DNA of 11,026 bases from SZUA-448 sp045627185 (GCA_045627185.1 JAZQNE010000004.1:1-11026); one strand, 5' to 3'. Shown: positions 1-6,590, counted from the first letter of the stretch. Numbers and translations are program-made. The notes: generated by a model not told the origin, from the sequence alone.

Positions 1-240
1 TACGGAATGTTTATAAACATGTTGGCGTATAAGCTTGATGAGAGAGGTAAACACCTTGTTAAGATAAACAAATGGTATGCTTCTTCCCAGATATGTTCTT
101 CATGTGGCAAACAACATAAGATAAGTTTAGGTACCAGAATCTATCGTTGTGAGTGCGGAATGATAATGGATCGGGATAAAAATGCTGCGATAAACATAAA
201 GAACGAGGGAATTCGGGCATTTATGGAACTTACAGCATAG
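1..240 (+). CDS. tnpB: TnpB, RNA-guided nuclease/transposase accessory protein, C-terminal fragment (5' end outside window)
   Basis: The reading frame is open from base 1 and stops at 238-240, so only the last 79 residues are seen. They contain the TnpB C-terminal zinc ribbon: CSSCG at codons 94-108 and the second pair as CEC at 148-156, which is CxC rather than the more common CxxC. The RuvC-III block DRDKNAAINI follows at 169-198 and supplies an acidic catalytic residue. In this family TnpB is a compact nuclease, ancestor of Cas12, guided by an RNA from the right end of its own element. Nothing here is broken, but the N-terminal domain and the other RuvC residues cannot be checked. The first ATG in view (7) is not the real start. 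Confidence 0.9.
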   Translation, partial: YGMFINMLAYKLDERGKHLVKINKWYASSQICSSCGKQHKISLGTRIYRCECGMIMDRDKNAAINIKNEGIRAFMELTA

Positions 241-449
241 CGTACTAATAGAAGAAAGCAGTAGAAATAAAGTCAGAAAAGACTTTATAATAAAGGGTAG
301 GGCGGGAACCGCCCGAACCTGATATGGCAGAGCAAACCATATCGAACGCCTGTGGAGATTATGTAAGACATAGAGAAACTATGCAACGGTCGCAGGGGAC
401 GAAGCCCCGTGAAGCAGGAAGCACGTGACTTTAGTCATGTGAGGTTCAC
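241..449 (+). ncRNA. Probable omega-RNA (reRNA) region of the TnpB element
   Basis: This non-coding stretch between the tnpB stop and the right end has several clean stem-loops on the plus strand: AAAGTC 269-274 with GACTTT 281-286, GGGCGG 300-305 with CCGCCC 309-314, GATATGG 321-327 with CCATATC 337-343, and GGGG 395-398 with CCCC 405-408, then the terminal hairpin at 422-441. In characterised IS200/IS605 elements the guide RNA of TnpB comes from exactly this place, and its variable guide is the host DNA just past the right end. Here that would be the bases from about 450 on. The role is inferred from position and folding; the 5' end of the RNA, which may lie within tnpB, is not known. Confidence 0.6.
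422..441 (+). repeat. Subterminal right-end hairpin of the IS200/IS605-type element
   Basis: CACGTGAC (422-429) faces GTCATGTG (434-441) around a TTTA loop. Seven Watson-Crick pairs and one G-T pair form. Such imperfect hairpins are what HUH (Y1) transposases recognise in single-stranded form. The palindrome plus its GAGGTTCAC tail recurs with two changes at 9123-9147. Confidence 0.75.
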
Positions 450-466
450 TGTGCGCGTTACGAATA

Positions 467-538
467 TGTATTAAAATGTATTCCCGGGTGTGAATAGTAT
501 ATTCTATAACATTTTTTATTCTGTTGCATTTTAATACA
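467..538. repeat. 12-bp perfect inverted repeat flanking the cysK promoter region
   Basis: TGTATTAAAATG (467-478) and CATTTTAATACA (527-538) are exact reverse complements, 48 bp apart. The right arm overlaps the proposed cysK -35 box. The left arm would not be in the transcript, so the pair acts, if at all, at DNA level, for example as two sites of a dimeric regulator. Its link to CysK control is inference. The stretch 450-523 holds no gene. Confidence 0.5.
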
Positions 539-552
539 AAGTAGTTTATTAT
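524..552 (+). promoter_or_regulatory. Promoter of the cysK-cysE operon
   Basis: The -35 box TTGCAT (524-529) and the -10 box TATTAT (547-552) are separated by exactly 17 bp, close to the sigma-A consensus. Transcription would start near 559, giving a leader of about 50 nt before cysK. The direct repeat TTCCCGG (481-487 and 564-570) brackets it. Confidence 0.6.
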
Positions 553-601
553 TTTTTATGAAGTTCCCGGAATACAGAGGGTAACAGTTTGCGGGGATAA
601 T

Positions 602-606
602 GGAGG
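602..606 (+). promoter_or_regulatory. Shine-Dalgarno site that sets the cysK start
   Basis: GGAGG sits 5 nt before the ATG at 612. The ATG at 600, twelve bases upstream in the same frame, has no such site and overlaps this one, so 612 is chosen. Confidence 0.75.
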
Positions 607-611
607 CATTT

Positions 612-1544
612 ATGGCAAACATTCATAAATCGATAGATGAACTCATTGGCAACACACCGCTTCTTGAACTTTGCAACATCGAAAAAATGTACGGACTTTC
701 CGCAAAACTGCTGGTAAAACTTGAATATCTGAATCCTGCCGGCTCCGCAAAGGACCGTGTGGGCCTGAATATGATAAATGACGCCGAAAAATCAGGTCGT
801 CTTACGAAAAATGCAGTAATTATTGAGCCTACGTCCGGAAATACGGGAATCGGCCTTGCGGCTGTTGCTGCAGCAAGAGGCTACAGATGTATAATAGTTA
901 TGCCGGATTCTATGTCTGCTGAGCGTAAAATGCTTATGAAAGCATACGGTGCAGAACTTGTGCTTACCGACGGAAGCCTTGGAATGGCAGGTGCTATTGC
1001 AAAGGCAGAAGAGCTTGCAAAAGAAATTCCCGGCGGCTTTGTTGCCGGACAGTTTGTAAATCCCGCAAATCCTGAGGCTCACTATATTTCTACAGGTCCT
1101 GAAATCTGGCGTGATACAGACGGAAAGGTTGATTGTTTTGTGGCTGGTGCAGGTACGGGCGGAACAATCACCGGAACCGGACGCTTCTTAAAGGAGCAGA
1201 ACCCGCAGATCAGGATTGTGGGGATTGAACCCGCAACAAGCGCCGTGCTTTCCGGAAAATCCGCGGGGAAACATGACCTGCAGGGCATTGGCGCAGGTTT
1301 TGTACCGGAAATTCTTGACGTTTCGCTTATTGATGAAATATTTACTGTTACTGATGAGGAAGCTTACGCTGCGGGCCGCCTGATTGCACAGAAAGAAGGC
1401 GCTCTTGTGGGCATTACATCGGGCGCAGCACTTCATGCAGCAATTGAAATCTGCAAACGTCCTGAAAATGCGGGAAAGACTGTTGTTGCACTTCTTCCGG
1501 ACACGGGCGACAGGTATTTGTCAACAAAACTTTTCCAAGAGTGA
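612..1544 (+). CDS. cysK: Cysteine synthase (O-acetylserine sulfhydrylase), PLP-dependent
   Basis: CysK joins sulfide and O-acetylserine to give cysteine and acetate in the cytoplasm. The 310-residue protein has the family's normal length and all main motifs: the opening NTPL block (14-17), NPAGSAKDR with the PLP-binding lysine at residue 47, the substrate loop TSGNTG at 74-79, the PLP phosphate loop GTGGT at 181-185, and ITSGAA near the C-terminus. The start at 612 follows a GGAGG site and yields MANIHKSIDELIGNTP, the usual beginning; the upstream ATG at 600 would add four residues. It lies 58 bp before cysE, the enzyme that supplies its substrate, so the two form an operon from the promoter at 524-552. 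No T-box or S-box was seen. Some CysK relatives use cystathionine or other acceptors, but the motifs favour true cysteine synthase. Confidence 0.95.
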   Translation: MANIHKSIDELIGNTPLLELCNIEKMYGLSAKLLVKLEYLNPAGSAKDRVGLNMINDAEKSGRLTKNAVIIEPTSGNTGIGLAAVAAARGYRCIIVMPDSMSAERKMLMKAYGAELVLTDGSLGMAGAIAKAEELAKEIPGGFVAGQFVNPANPEAHYISTGPEIWRDTDGKVDCFVAGAGTGGTITGTGRFLKEQNPQIRIVGIEPATSAVLSGKSAGKHDLQGIGAGFVPEILDVSLIDEIFTVTDEEAYAAGRLIAQKEGALVGITSGAALHAAIEICKRPENAGKTVVALLPDTGDRYLSTKLFQE

Positions 1545-1592
1545 TTCAGGCAGTTTATTGACAGACTGTTGCAAACGGCATCTCCTTTACTT

Positions 1593-1597
1593 GGAGG
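1593..1597 (+). promoter_or_regulatory. Shine-Dalgarno site that sets the cysE start
   Basis: GGAGG lies 5 nt before the ATG at 1603. The same frame is open upstream to 1384, but that part lies over the cysK coding region in another frame and has no homology to serine acetyltransferases. Confidence 0.75.
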
Positions 1598-1602
1598 ATA
1601 TT

Positions 1603-2400
1603 ATGAATAAAAATCTTTATAAGTTTAAAAATCAGGTTTATGACCTTATGAATAACGCCAGAATTGTTCTGTACCCGGGGCTTTTTGCCGAGGGTGAGGA
1701 TGACGCATCAGCCGTTGCCGCCGCAAAGCAGGCAATTCCGAGGCTCCTTTCGGAACTTCTTCCGGAGGCTCTTGACGCTGACGACGAGCGCCGGTTTGAG
1801 GATATCGCAGAAGAACTGCTTTCGGAACTTCCCTTGATCCGCGACATGCTTGAAACAGACCTTATAGCGGCATACGAAGGTGACCCTGCTGCACGTTGTG
1901 TTGAGGAAATCATGCTTGCCTACCCGGCATTTGAGGCAATCAGCATTTATCGCATCGCACACCGCCTGTATGAACTGAAAATTCCCGTAATTCCGCGTAT
2001 GATGACGGAATATGCGCACCGTGTGACCGGCATTGATATACATCCCGGGGCAACAATCGGCAGATACTTTTTCATTGACCACGGTACGGGCGTTGTAATT
2101 GGTGAAACAACCACAATCGGCGAACATGTAAAGCTTTACCAGGGTGTTACACTCGGTGCAAAGAGCTTTGCCGTAAACGCAGACGGATCGCTTGTTAAGG
2201 GCATCAAGCGTCATCCTGACGTTGGAAACAATGTTGTAATTTATGCCGGGGCTACAATCCTTGGCGGTAGCACATTTATCGGAGATAACTGTGTTATTGG
2301 CGGTAATGTATGGCTTACGCACAGCATTCCTGCGGGCAGCAAGGTAATTGCTCCTACACCTCAGAATGCAATATATGCTGAGGACGGAAGCAAACTGTGA
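1603..2400 (+). CDS. cysE: Serine O-acetyltransferase
   Basis: The enzyme acetylates serine with acetyl-CoA to O-acetylserine, the substrate of CysK just upstream. The 265-residue protein has a helical N-terminal domain (about 1-120) and a left-handed beta-helix of hexapeptide repeats from about 140. The two active-site histidines of the CysE family are present: IDHGTG (His160) and KRHPDV (His204). They are 44 residues apart, against 35 in E. coli CysE, because of a loop around AKSFAVNADGSLVKGIK. That longer type is known from many anaerobes and is often named EpsC-like SAT. The C-terminus ends in GSKL, not in the terminal isoleucine that E. coli CysE inserts into CysK, so a classical cysteine synthase complex is doubtful (inference). 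Confidence 0.92.
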   Translation: MNKNLYKFKNQVYDLMNNARIVLYPGLFAEGEDDASAVAAAKQAIPRLLSELLPEALDADDERRFEDIAEELLSELPLIRDMLETDLIAAYEGDPAARCVEEIMLAYPAFEAISIYRIAHRLYELKIPVIPRMMTEYAHRVTGIDIHPGATIGRYFFIDHGTGVVIGETTTIGEHVKLYQGVTLGAKSFAVNADGSLVKGIKRHPDVGNNVVIYAGATILGGSTFIGDNCVIGGNVWLTHSIPAGSKVIAPTPQNAIYAEDGSKL

Positions 2401-2460
2401 ACTGAAATCTGATGTAGCTTTGGGCTGAAAAACGGTTTTTGGCCGGAATAAATAAAAAGA

Positions 2461-2540
2461 GCGCCTTTGGTGGAATTGGCAGACACGCAGGATTTAGGTT
2501 CCTGTCCGAAAGGGTGCGGGTTCAAGTCCCGTGAGGCGCA
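2461..2540 (+). tRNA. tRNA-Leu (anticodon UAG)
   Basis: Cloverleaf parts all pair: acceptor 2461-2467 with 2533-2539 (one G-U), D stem GTG 2470-2472 with CAC 2484-2486, anticodon stem CAGGA 2488-2492 with TCCTG 2500-2504, loop TTTAGGT with anticodon TAG at 2495-2497, a type II variable arm with a GAAA loop at 2505-2515, and T arm GCGGG/CCCGT around TTCAAGT. The discriminator is A2540, as in leucine tRNAs. CCA is not encoded; the next bases are ACA, so it must be added after transcription. It reads CUN leucine codons. Transcription probably reads through from cysE; I see no good separate promoter. Confidence 0.95.
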
Positions 2541-2550
2541 ACAGAAAGAC

Positions 2551-2581
2551 AGACCGGCCCTGAATGCAGGGCCGTTTGTCT
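2551..2581 (+). terminator. Hairpin terminator after tRNA-Leu
   Basis: CGGCCCTG (2555-2562) and CAGGGCCG (2567-2574) form a perfect 8-bp GC-rich stem with an AATG loop, followed by TTTGTCT. AGAC 2551-2554 can pair with GTCT 2578-2581 to lengthen the base. The T-run is short, so it may be leaky and let transcripts continue into the gene at 2599. Confidence 0.6.
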
Positions 2582-2598
2582 ATTGAAAGGATAGCAGT

Positions 2599-2949
2599 AT
2601 GGATAAAAAGGCTCTTGATTCTGTAATTGATTTTCTGGAAACGTATAGACATGTTGAATGCAATCCGTATCCGAATTATGACACGCATGTCTGGCAGGCT
2701 CTTTCCATGCTTCCGGATGATTCGAAATATATAAGCCATTATGAAAAAATAAATGGGAAGCCAATCAGCGAAATGAAGCGTAAAGAGATTGGAACCATGC
2801 TGACTTTCATCCTGCGGGGAGAACGCTTCAGCGACGGACATATTGCTTATTATGTTGAGTCGGGACAGCTGTTGGAACTTATGAAACGTCTTAAAGAAAT
2901 TGAGGAAAACAGAGGCTTTAGAAAAATCTTCAGAGCCTGGATGGAATGA
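2599..2949 (+). CDS. DUF6508-like small protein of unknown function
   Basis: The protein is 116 residues, acidic and basic in patches, without signal peptide or membrane segment, so probably cytoplasmic. A helical N-terminal part (MDKKALDSVIDFLETYRH) is followed by the block TFILRGERFSDGHIAYYVESG at about residues 68-88 and a charged helix. The RGERFxDGHI block is what makes me assign it to DUF6508, from memory of that family; its biochemical role is unknown. AAAGGA at 2586-2591 serves the ATG with 7 nt spacing. It starts right behind the tRNA terminator and lies 70 nt before the ATPase gene, so it may be the first gene of the plus-strand run. Confidence 0.65.
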   Translation: MDKKALDSVIDFLETYRHVECNPYPNYDTHVWQALSMLPDDSKYISHYEKINGKPISEMKRKEIGTMLTFILRGERFSDGHIAYYVESGQLLELMKRLKEIEENRGFRKIFRAWME

Positions 2950-3019
2950 AATGTTGTATGATAAGCATGGTGCAAGTTGCAGACCGCGCGAAGTACCACT
3001 GTCGTGAAATGGAGAAGAA

Positions 3020-4585
3020 ATGTATACCGATTCAAAAATCTTAGTAGCAAAAGCAGAAAACAGGCCGGTTTATCTTTATCCTGCAATGGCAAACCGCCAC
3101 GGCCTTATTACGGGTGCAACGGGAACGGGAAAAACCGTGACACTTAAGGTTCTTGCAGAGGCCTTTTCAGATATGGGCGTGCCTGTGTTCCTGGCTGATG
3201 TCAAGGGTGACCTGACAGGTATGTGCGAGACCGGAAAAGACAGTGGCAGCGTACGTGAGAGAATAGAAAAATTTGAACTTGAGGATTTTGCGCTTAAGAG
3301 TTTTCCCACGCGTTTCTGGGACATTTTCGGCACTCAGGGACATCCGCTCAGAATTACCGTGTCAGACCTTGGCCCTGTGCTTTTAAGCCGCCTTTTGAAC
3401 CTTACAGAGGTTCAGACGGGTGTCCTGAATATAGCCTTTAAGGTTGCTGACGATAACGCACTTCCTGTTACCGATTACAAGGATCTGCGGGCTCTTCTGA
3501 ATTTTGTCGGAGAACATCGTGCGCAGTACACAACCGAATACGGAAATGTATCTGCGCAGAGTATAGGCGCAATCCAGCGTGCTCTGCTGGCCTTTGAAAG
3601 TGAAGACGGAGCAGATTTCTTTGGTGAGCCTTCGCTTGATATACGCGATTTTGTGCGGACTGATGCGAACGGAAAGGGATATATCAATGTGCTTGACGCA
3701 GCACGTCTTGCGCAGCGCCCGCTTACTTACTCAACCTTCCTGCTTTTCATGCTTTCGGAACTGTTTGAGAAGCTTCCGGAGATTGGCGATACAGAAAAAC
3801 CGCGCTTTGTATTTTTCTTCGATGAAGCCCACATGCTGTTTTCTGATGCTCCAAAGGCGCTTGTACAGAAGATTGTACAGGTTGTTAAACTGATTCGTTC
3901 GAAGGGCGTGGGCGTTTATTTTATTTCGCAGAATCCTTCGGATATTCCCGATGAAGTTCTTGCGCAACTCGGCAACAAAATACAGCATGCATTGCGCGCA
4001 TACACACCGGCCGAACTTAAAGCTGTAAAGGCAGCGGCTCAGTCATTCCGCGTGAACTCGGCCTTTGATACCGCAACCGTAATACAGGAACTGGCTGTTG
4101 GTGAAGCTCTTGTGAGCTGCCTTGATGAAAAGGGCATTCCGACACAGGTTGAACGTGCATACATCCTTCCCCCGCAGAGTCTTATTGGGGCTGCAGATGC
4201 TGAAAAGGTGCAGAATATCATTCTTTCGGATGAATTCGAACTTAAGTACCGTGAGCCTGTTGACAATGAGTCCGCATATGAAATAATAATGGCAGCAAAT
4301 CAGGAAATTGAGGCGGCCCGAGAGCAGGAAAAGCAGAAACTTGAGGCTGAAAAAGCCGCTAAGAAAGCAGAAGCCCAAAAGAACAAAGTTGCGCAAAAAG
4401 CAATAAACAGCGCAACATCGTCCATCTCAAGGTCGCTTAGCACAAACCTTGTAAACAGTGTACTTGGCGGCAAAAAGACGAGTGCCGGGACTATTGCGAA
4501 ACGTGCCGCAACAAGTCTGATTAATTCGGTAATCAGAAGCGGTTCATCGTCAGTAATCAGAGGCGTTTTCGGAAATCTTAAGTAA
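3020..4585 (+). CDS. HerA-like P-loop ATPase, DUF853/YjgR family
   Basis: The 521-residue protein belongs to the YjgR group of HerA/FtsK-like ATPases, annotated in databases as helicase HerA-like C-terminal domain; its substrate is not settled. Walker A is GATGTGKT (32-39). Walker B is VFFFDEAH with Asp268-Glu269. A sensor-like stretch GVGVYFISQNPSDIPDEVL follows, as in the family. The tail has a Lys/Ala/Glu-rich coiled-coil stretch (about 425-460) and a Ser/Arg/Gly-rich end (SSSVIRGVFGNLK), also usual for YjgR. Length agrees with the family, about 500 residues. A GGAGAA site precedes the ATG. There is no NurA nuclease or DndE/sulfur-modification neighbour, so a DNA-end-resection or defence role is not supported here. 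It is probably cytoplasmic and hexameric (family inference). Confidence 0.9.
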   Translation: MYTDSKILVAKAENRPVYLYPAMANRHGLITGATGTGKTVTLKVLAEAFSDMGVPVFLADVKGDLTGMCETGKDSGSVRERIEKFELEDFALKSFPTRFWDIFGTQGHPLRITVSDLGPVLLSRLLNLTEVQTGVLNIAFKVADDNALPVTDYKDLRALLNFVGEHRAQYTTEYGNVSAQSIGAIQRALLAFESEDGADFFGEPSLDIRDFVRTDANGKGYINVLDAARLAQRPLTYSTFLLFMLSELFEKLPEIGDTEKPRFVFFFDEAHMLFSDAPKALVQKIVQVVKLIRSKGVGVYFISQNPSDIPDEVLAQLGNKIQHALRAYTPAELKAVKAAAQSFRVNSAFDTATVIQELAVGEALVSCLDEKGIPTQVERAYILPPQSLIGAADAEKVQNIILSDEFELKYREPVDNESAYEIIMAANQEIEAAREQEKQKLEAEKAAKKAEAQKNKVAQKAINSATSSISRSLSTNLVNSVLGGKKTSAGTIAKRAATSLINSVIRSGSSSVIRGVFGNLK

Positions 4586-4651
4586 TGCGCAACATGGCGG
4601 ATAAAAGGTAAAACCTGTTTGGAAACGGAATAGGAAATAAGCGAGGAAACT

Positions 4652-4840
4652 ATGGCAGATATTGATGCATTATGTGAGGAATGTATGTACCTCGAATATG
4701 ATGAAGAATTTGATGAATACAATTGCACCATGGAGTGCGCCGATGAAGACGATTATCAGAAAATGGTCTCCTCCGGTTCAAAGATGTGCCCGTTCTTCAG
4801 ACGCGGAAATGAATACACCATCGTAAGAAAACAAAATTGA
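4652..4840 (+). CDS. Small cysteine-rich acidic protein, DUF6472 family
   Basis: The 62-residue protein has Cys8, Cys11, Cys25, Cys29 and Cys46 within a strongly acidic sequence, and ends in the basic block YTIVRKQN. The pattern CxxC...C...CPFF and the ending fit DUF6472, a Firmicutes family without known function; the cysteines suggest zinc or another metal (inference). GAGG at about 4643-4646 gives a fitting start. It lies 66 nt after the ATPase gene and 35 nt before the peptidase gene on the same strand, so it is probably co-transcribed. Confidence 0.75.
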   Translation: MADIDALCEECMYLEYDEEFDEYNCTMECADEDDYQKMVSSGSKMCPFFRRGNEYTIVRKQN

Positions 4841-4875
4841 CCAGATCGGAAAAATAAAAAGATAAGGCAGAAGTT

Positions 4876-5901
4876 ATGAGATATCCTGATTTTTTGAACA
4901 AAAATGATACAATCGGTTTTGTTGCACCGTCCTTCGGCTGCACCATCGAACCTTATAAAACGGCATTTGAGCACGGAATTGACAGATTCCGCAGTGAAGG
5001 CTACAAAATTAAGCTTGGTCCGAACTGCTTTAAGTCAGACGGCGTGGGCATCAGCAGCAAGCCTGAAAACTGTGCAAAAGAATTTGTGGACATGTGGTGT
5101 GATAAAGATACCAACATCCTGCTTTCCTGCGGTGGCGGTGAGCTGATGTGCGAAATCCTGCCGTATGTTGATTTTGATGCGCTTAAGGCTGCAAAACCCA
5201 AGTGGTTCATGGGCTATTCGGACAATACAAACCTTGGGTTCCTGCTTGCTACAATCTGTGATACTGCAAGCATTTACGGTCCGAACGGTCCGGCTTTCGG
5301 CATGGAACCCAGACATATTGCTGTTTCGGACGCATTTGATCTGCTCTGCGGAAATAAACTTAAATTCGAAAGCTATGACGGTTTTGAACTTGCAAGCTTA
5401 AAAGATGAAACAAAACCGCTTCAGTCCTATAATGTTACGGAATCGCCCACATTGCGTTTTGCAGGTGCTCAGTTTGAGTCATTCTCCGGCCGTTTTGTAG
5501 GAGGCTGTCTTGACTGTCTTGCAAATATGTGCGGAACCAAGTTTGACAATGTCAAAGAATTTGTGGAAAGGTACAAAGATGACGGAATTATCTGGTTCAT
5601 TGAAGCCTGTGAACTTGGAATAATGGGCGTAAGGCGTGCACTCTGGCAGCTTGAGCAGGCCGGCTGGTTTAAGTACGTAAAAGGCTTTGTTATTGGCCGT
5701 CCCATGCTTTTTGAAATAGAAGATTACGGTATGGACCGTTACAGCGCTGCAATGTCCGTACTTGATAAATACAATGTCCCTGTTGTTCAGGATGTTGACC
5801 TTGGACACCTTCCGCCTGCAATGCCTTTTATCAACGGCGGCTACGGTACGGTAAGGAAGGCCGGAGAAAAGAAAATTTCCGTAGAATTTGAGTTGAAATA
5901 A
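4876..5901 (+). CDS. S66-family serine peptidase, MccF/LD-carboxypeptidase-like
   Basis: Family members cut the L,D-bond of murein tetrapeptides (LdcA) or, in the MccF branch, the amide bond of microcin C-type aminoacyl nucleotides, giving immunity. The 341-residue protein has the nucleophile elbow GYSDNT (Ser115), IEACE with Glu243 and GHLPPAMP with His311, the expected Ser-Glu-His triad in the expected order. The opening LNKNDTIGFVAPSFG is the standard S66 start. From memory MccF uses Ser118, Glu243 and His311, so length and spacing fit MccF better than the shorter LdcA (triad near 115, 217, 285). There is no signal peptide, so it is cytoplasmic. The Shine-Dalgarno site is weak (AAGGC). Its stop overlaps the first possible ATG of the next gene. 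Family assignment is sure; the substrate is not. Confidence 0.9.
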   Translation: MRYPDFLNKNDTIGFVAPSFGCTIEPYKTAFEHGIDRFRSEGYKIKLGPNCFKSDGVGISSKPENCAKEFVDMWCDKDTNILLSCGGGELMCEILPYVDFDALKAAKPKWFMGYSDNTNLGFLLATICDTASIYGPNGPAFGMEPRHIAVSDAFDLLCGNKLKFESYDGFELASLKDETKPLQSYNVTESPTLRFAGAQFESFSGRFVGGCLDCLANMCGTKFDNVKEFVERYKDDGIIWFIEACELGIMGVRRALWQLEQAGWFKYVKGFVIGRPMLFEIEDYGMDRYSAAMSVLDKYNVPVVQDVDLGHLPPAMPFINGGYGTVRKAGEKKISVEFELK

Positions 5902-5950
5902 TGTTCAAATGCAGGCTTCGGGCTGAGAAGGATTTGAAAAATAAAATGCG

Positions 5951-5973
5951 AAGGGCTGATGTTTTCAGCCCTT
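5951..5973 (+). terminator. Terminator-like hairpin between peptidase and metallo-hydrolase genes
   Basis: AAGGGCTGA (5951-5959) and TCAGCCCTT (5965-5973) form a perfect 9-bp stem with a TGTTT loop, followed by only two further T's, then GG. It lies between the stop of the peptidase gene and the better start of the next gene (5985). It could be a weak terminator or a stem that lowers expression of the downstream gene. Confidence 0.5.
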
Positions 5974-5984
5974 TTGGTGAATAT

Positions 5985-6575
5985 ATGATTAAAATAAATG
6001 ATAAAATAAGCTATATTGAAGCATCAGAGAACCCGCTTTCCGCCGATATCGGCATAGTGCGCGACAACGGTACAACGTGGCTTTTTGATGTGGGAAACGG
6101 AGACGCATCGTTTGCGTGCATCCCGGGGGAGCCTGTGAATGTTGTTTTGTCGCACTTTCATCAGGACCACACGGGGAATATTGACCGTGTTCCCGCAAAT
6201 GAAATATTTGCATCAAATATGACACGCAAGCACATTTCAAGGGGCACGGTTGTTACGGAAGACCTGTATTTTGGCGGTGTTCATATTTTTCCGCTCCCGT
6301 CATCGCATGCGCCGGGCTCGCTCGGAATGGAGATTGACGGGCAGTATGCATTTGTGGGAGACGGCTTGTACAGCAAATGCAAGGACAGCTTTTATATTTA
6401 CAATGCTCAGCTTGTAAATGAGGAAATAAAGGTCTTAAAAAATCTCAAAGCAGAATACCTTCTTGTGAGCCATCTGGAGGGCCTTGTACGCAGAAAAGAT
6501 GAAGTTATTTCCGAACTTGAGGCAATTTACGGGCGGAGGGAGAAAAACAATCCGGAAATACCTGTGGAACGCTGA
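5985..6575 (+). CDS. Metallo-beta-lactamase-fold hydrolase
   Basis: From the ATG at 5985 the protein has 196 residues. The complete metal site is present: HFHQDH with His57, His59, Asp61 and His62, then SSHAPG with His108, VGDG with Asp126 and SHLEG with His163. These bind two zinc (or iron/manganese) ions in this superfamily, which includes glyoxalase II, lactonases and many unknown hydrolases; the substrate cannot be told. No signal peptide is seen. The frame is also open to an ATG at 5901 that overlaps the preceding stop. I prefer 5985 because the 28 extra residues run through a 9-bp hairpin, are unlike the family, and GGTGA stands 4 nt before 5985. If 5901 is used the genes are translationally coupled. 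It is short for the superfamily but complete. Confidence 0.85.
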   Translation: MIKINDKISYIEASENPLSADIGIVRDNGTTWLFDVGNGDASFACIPGEPVNVVLSHFHQDHTGNIDRVPANEIFASNMTRKHISRGTVVTEDLYFGGVHIFPLPSSHAPGSLGMEIDGQYAFVGDGLYSKCKDSFYIYNAQLVNEEIKVLKNLKAEYLLVSHLEGLVRRKDEVISELEAIYGRREKNNPEIPVER

Positions 6576-6590
6576 AGACACAGGCGCTGT

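Larger units (their letters stand above)
1..449 (+). mobile_element. Right part of an IS200/IS605-family (TnpB-type) element, left part outside window
   Basis: The segment holds the 3' end of a tnpB gene, then about 210 nt of non-coding, hairpin-rich DNA, then a right-end motif made of a GAAGCAGGAAGC block, an imperfect palindrome at 422-441 and a GAGGTTCAC tail. That order (tnpB, structured right end, subterminal hairpin, no terminal inverted repeats) is known for IS200/IS605 elements. The tail is taken as the element boundary, at about 449; the exact base is an inference. The left end and any tnpA lie upstream of the window, so completeness cannot be judged. Confidence 0.8.

Noticed and set aside
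241..449. CRISPR array or group II intron end
   Set aside because: There are no regularly spaced direct repeats and no domain V-like hairpin; position behind tnpB explains the structure better.
450..611. T-box or S-box (SAM) riboswitch before cysK
   Set aside because: No T-box sequence (AGGGTGGNACCGCG) or SAM-aptamer core was found, and the proposed promoter leaves only about 50 nt of leader.
1384..1602. In-frame upstream extension of the serine acetyltransferase gene by 73 codons
   Set aside because: It lies over the 3' part of cysK in another frame, has no similarity to CysE N-termini, and a GGAGG site stands before the ATG at 1603.
1708..2322. 204-codon open frame on the minus strand
   Set aside because: It is antisense to cysE, which has clear homology and active-site residues; the antisense product is rich in Cys and Asn without recognisable motifs and has no convincing start signals.
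2401..2460. Intrinsic terminator between cysE and tRNA-Leu
   Set aside because: Only an A/T-rich AAAAA-CGG-TTTTT pairing with a poor GC base and no following T-run was found.
3020..4585. Part of a HerA-NurA or HerA-Sir2 defence system
   Set aside because: No NurA, Sir2, DUF4297 or other nuclease partner gene is adjacent; the protein fits the common YjgR/DUF853 household family.
4300..4731. 143-codon open frame on the minus strand
   Set aside because: It runs antisense to the end of the ATPase gene and into the small DUF6472 gene; its composition mirrors the Ala/Lys-rich coiled coil on the other strand.
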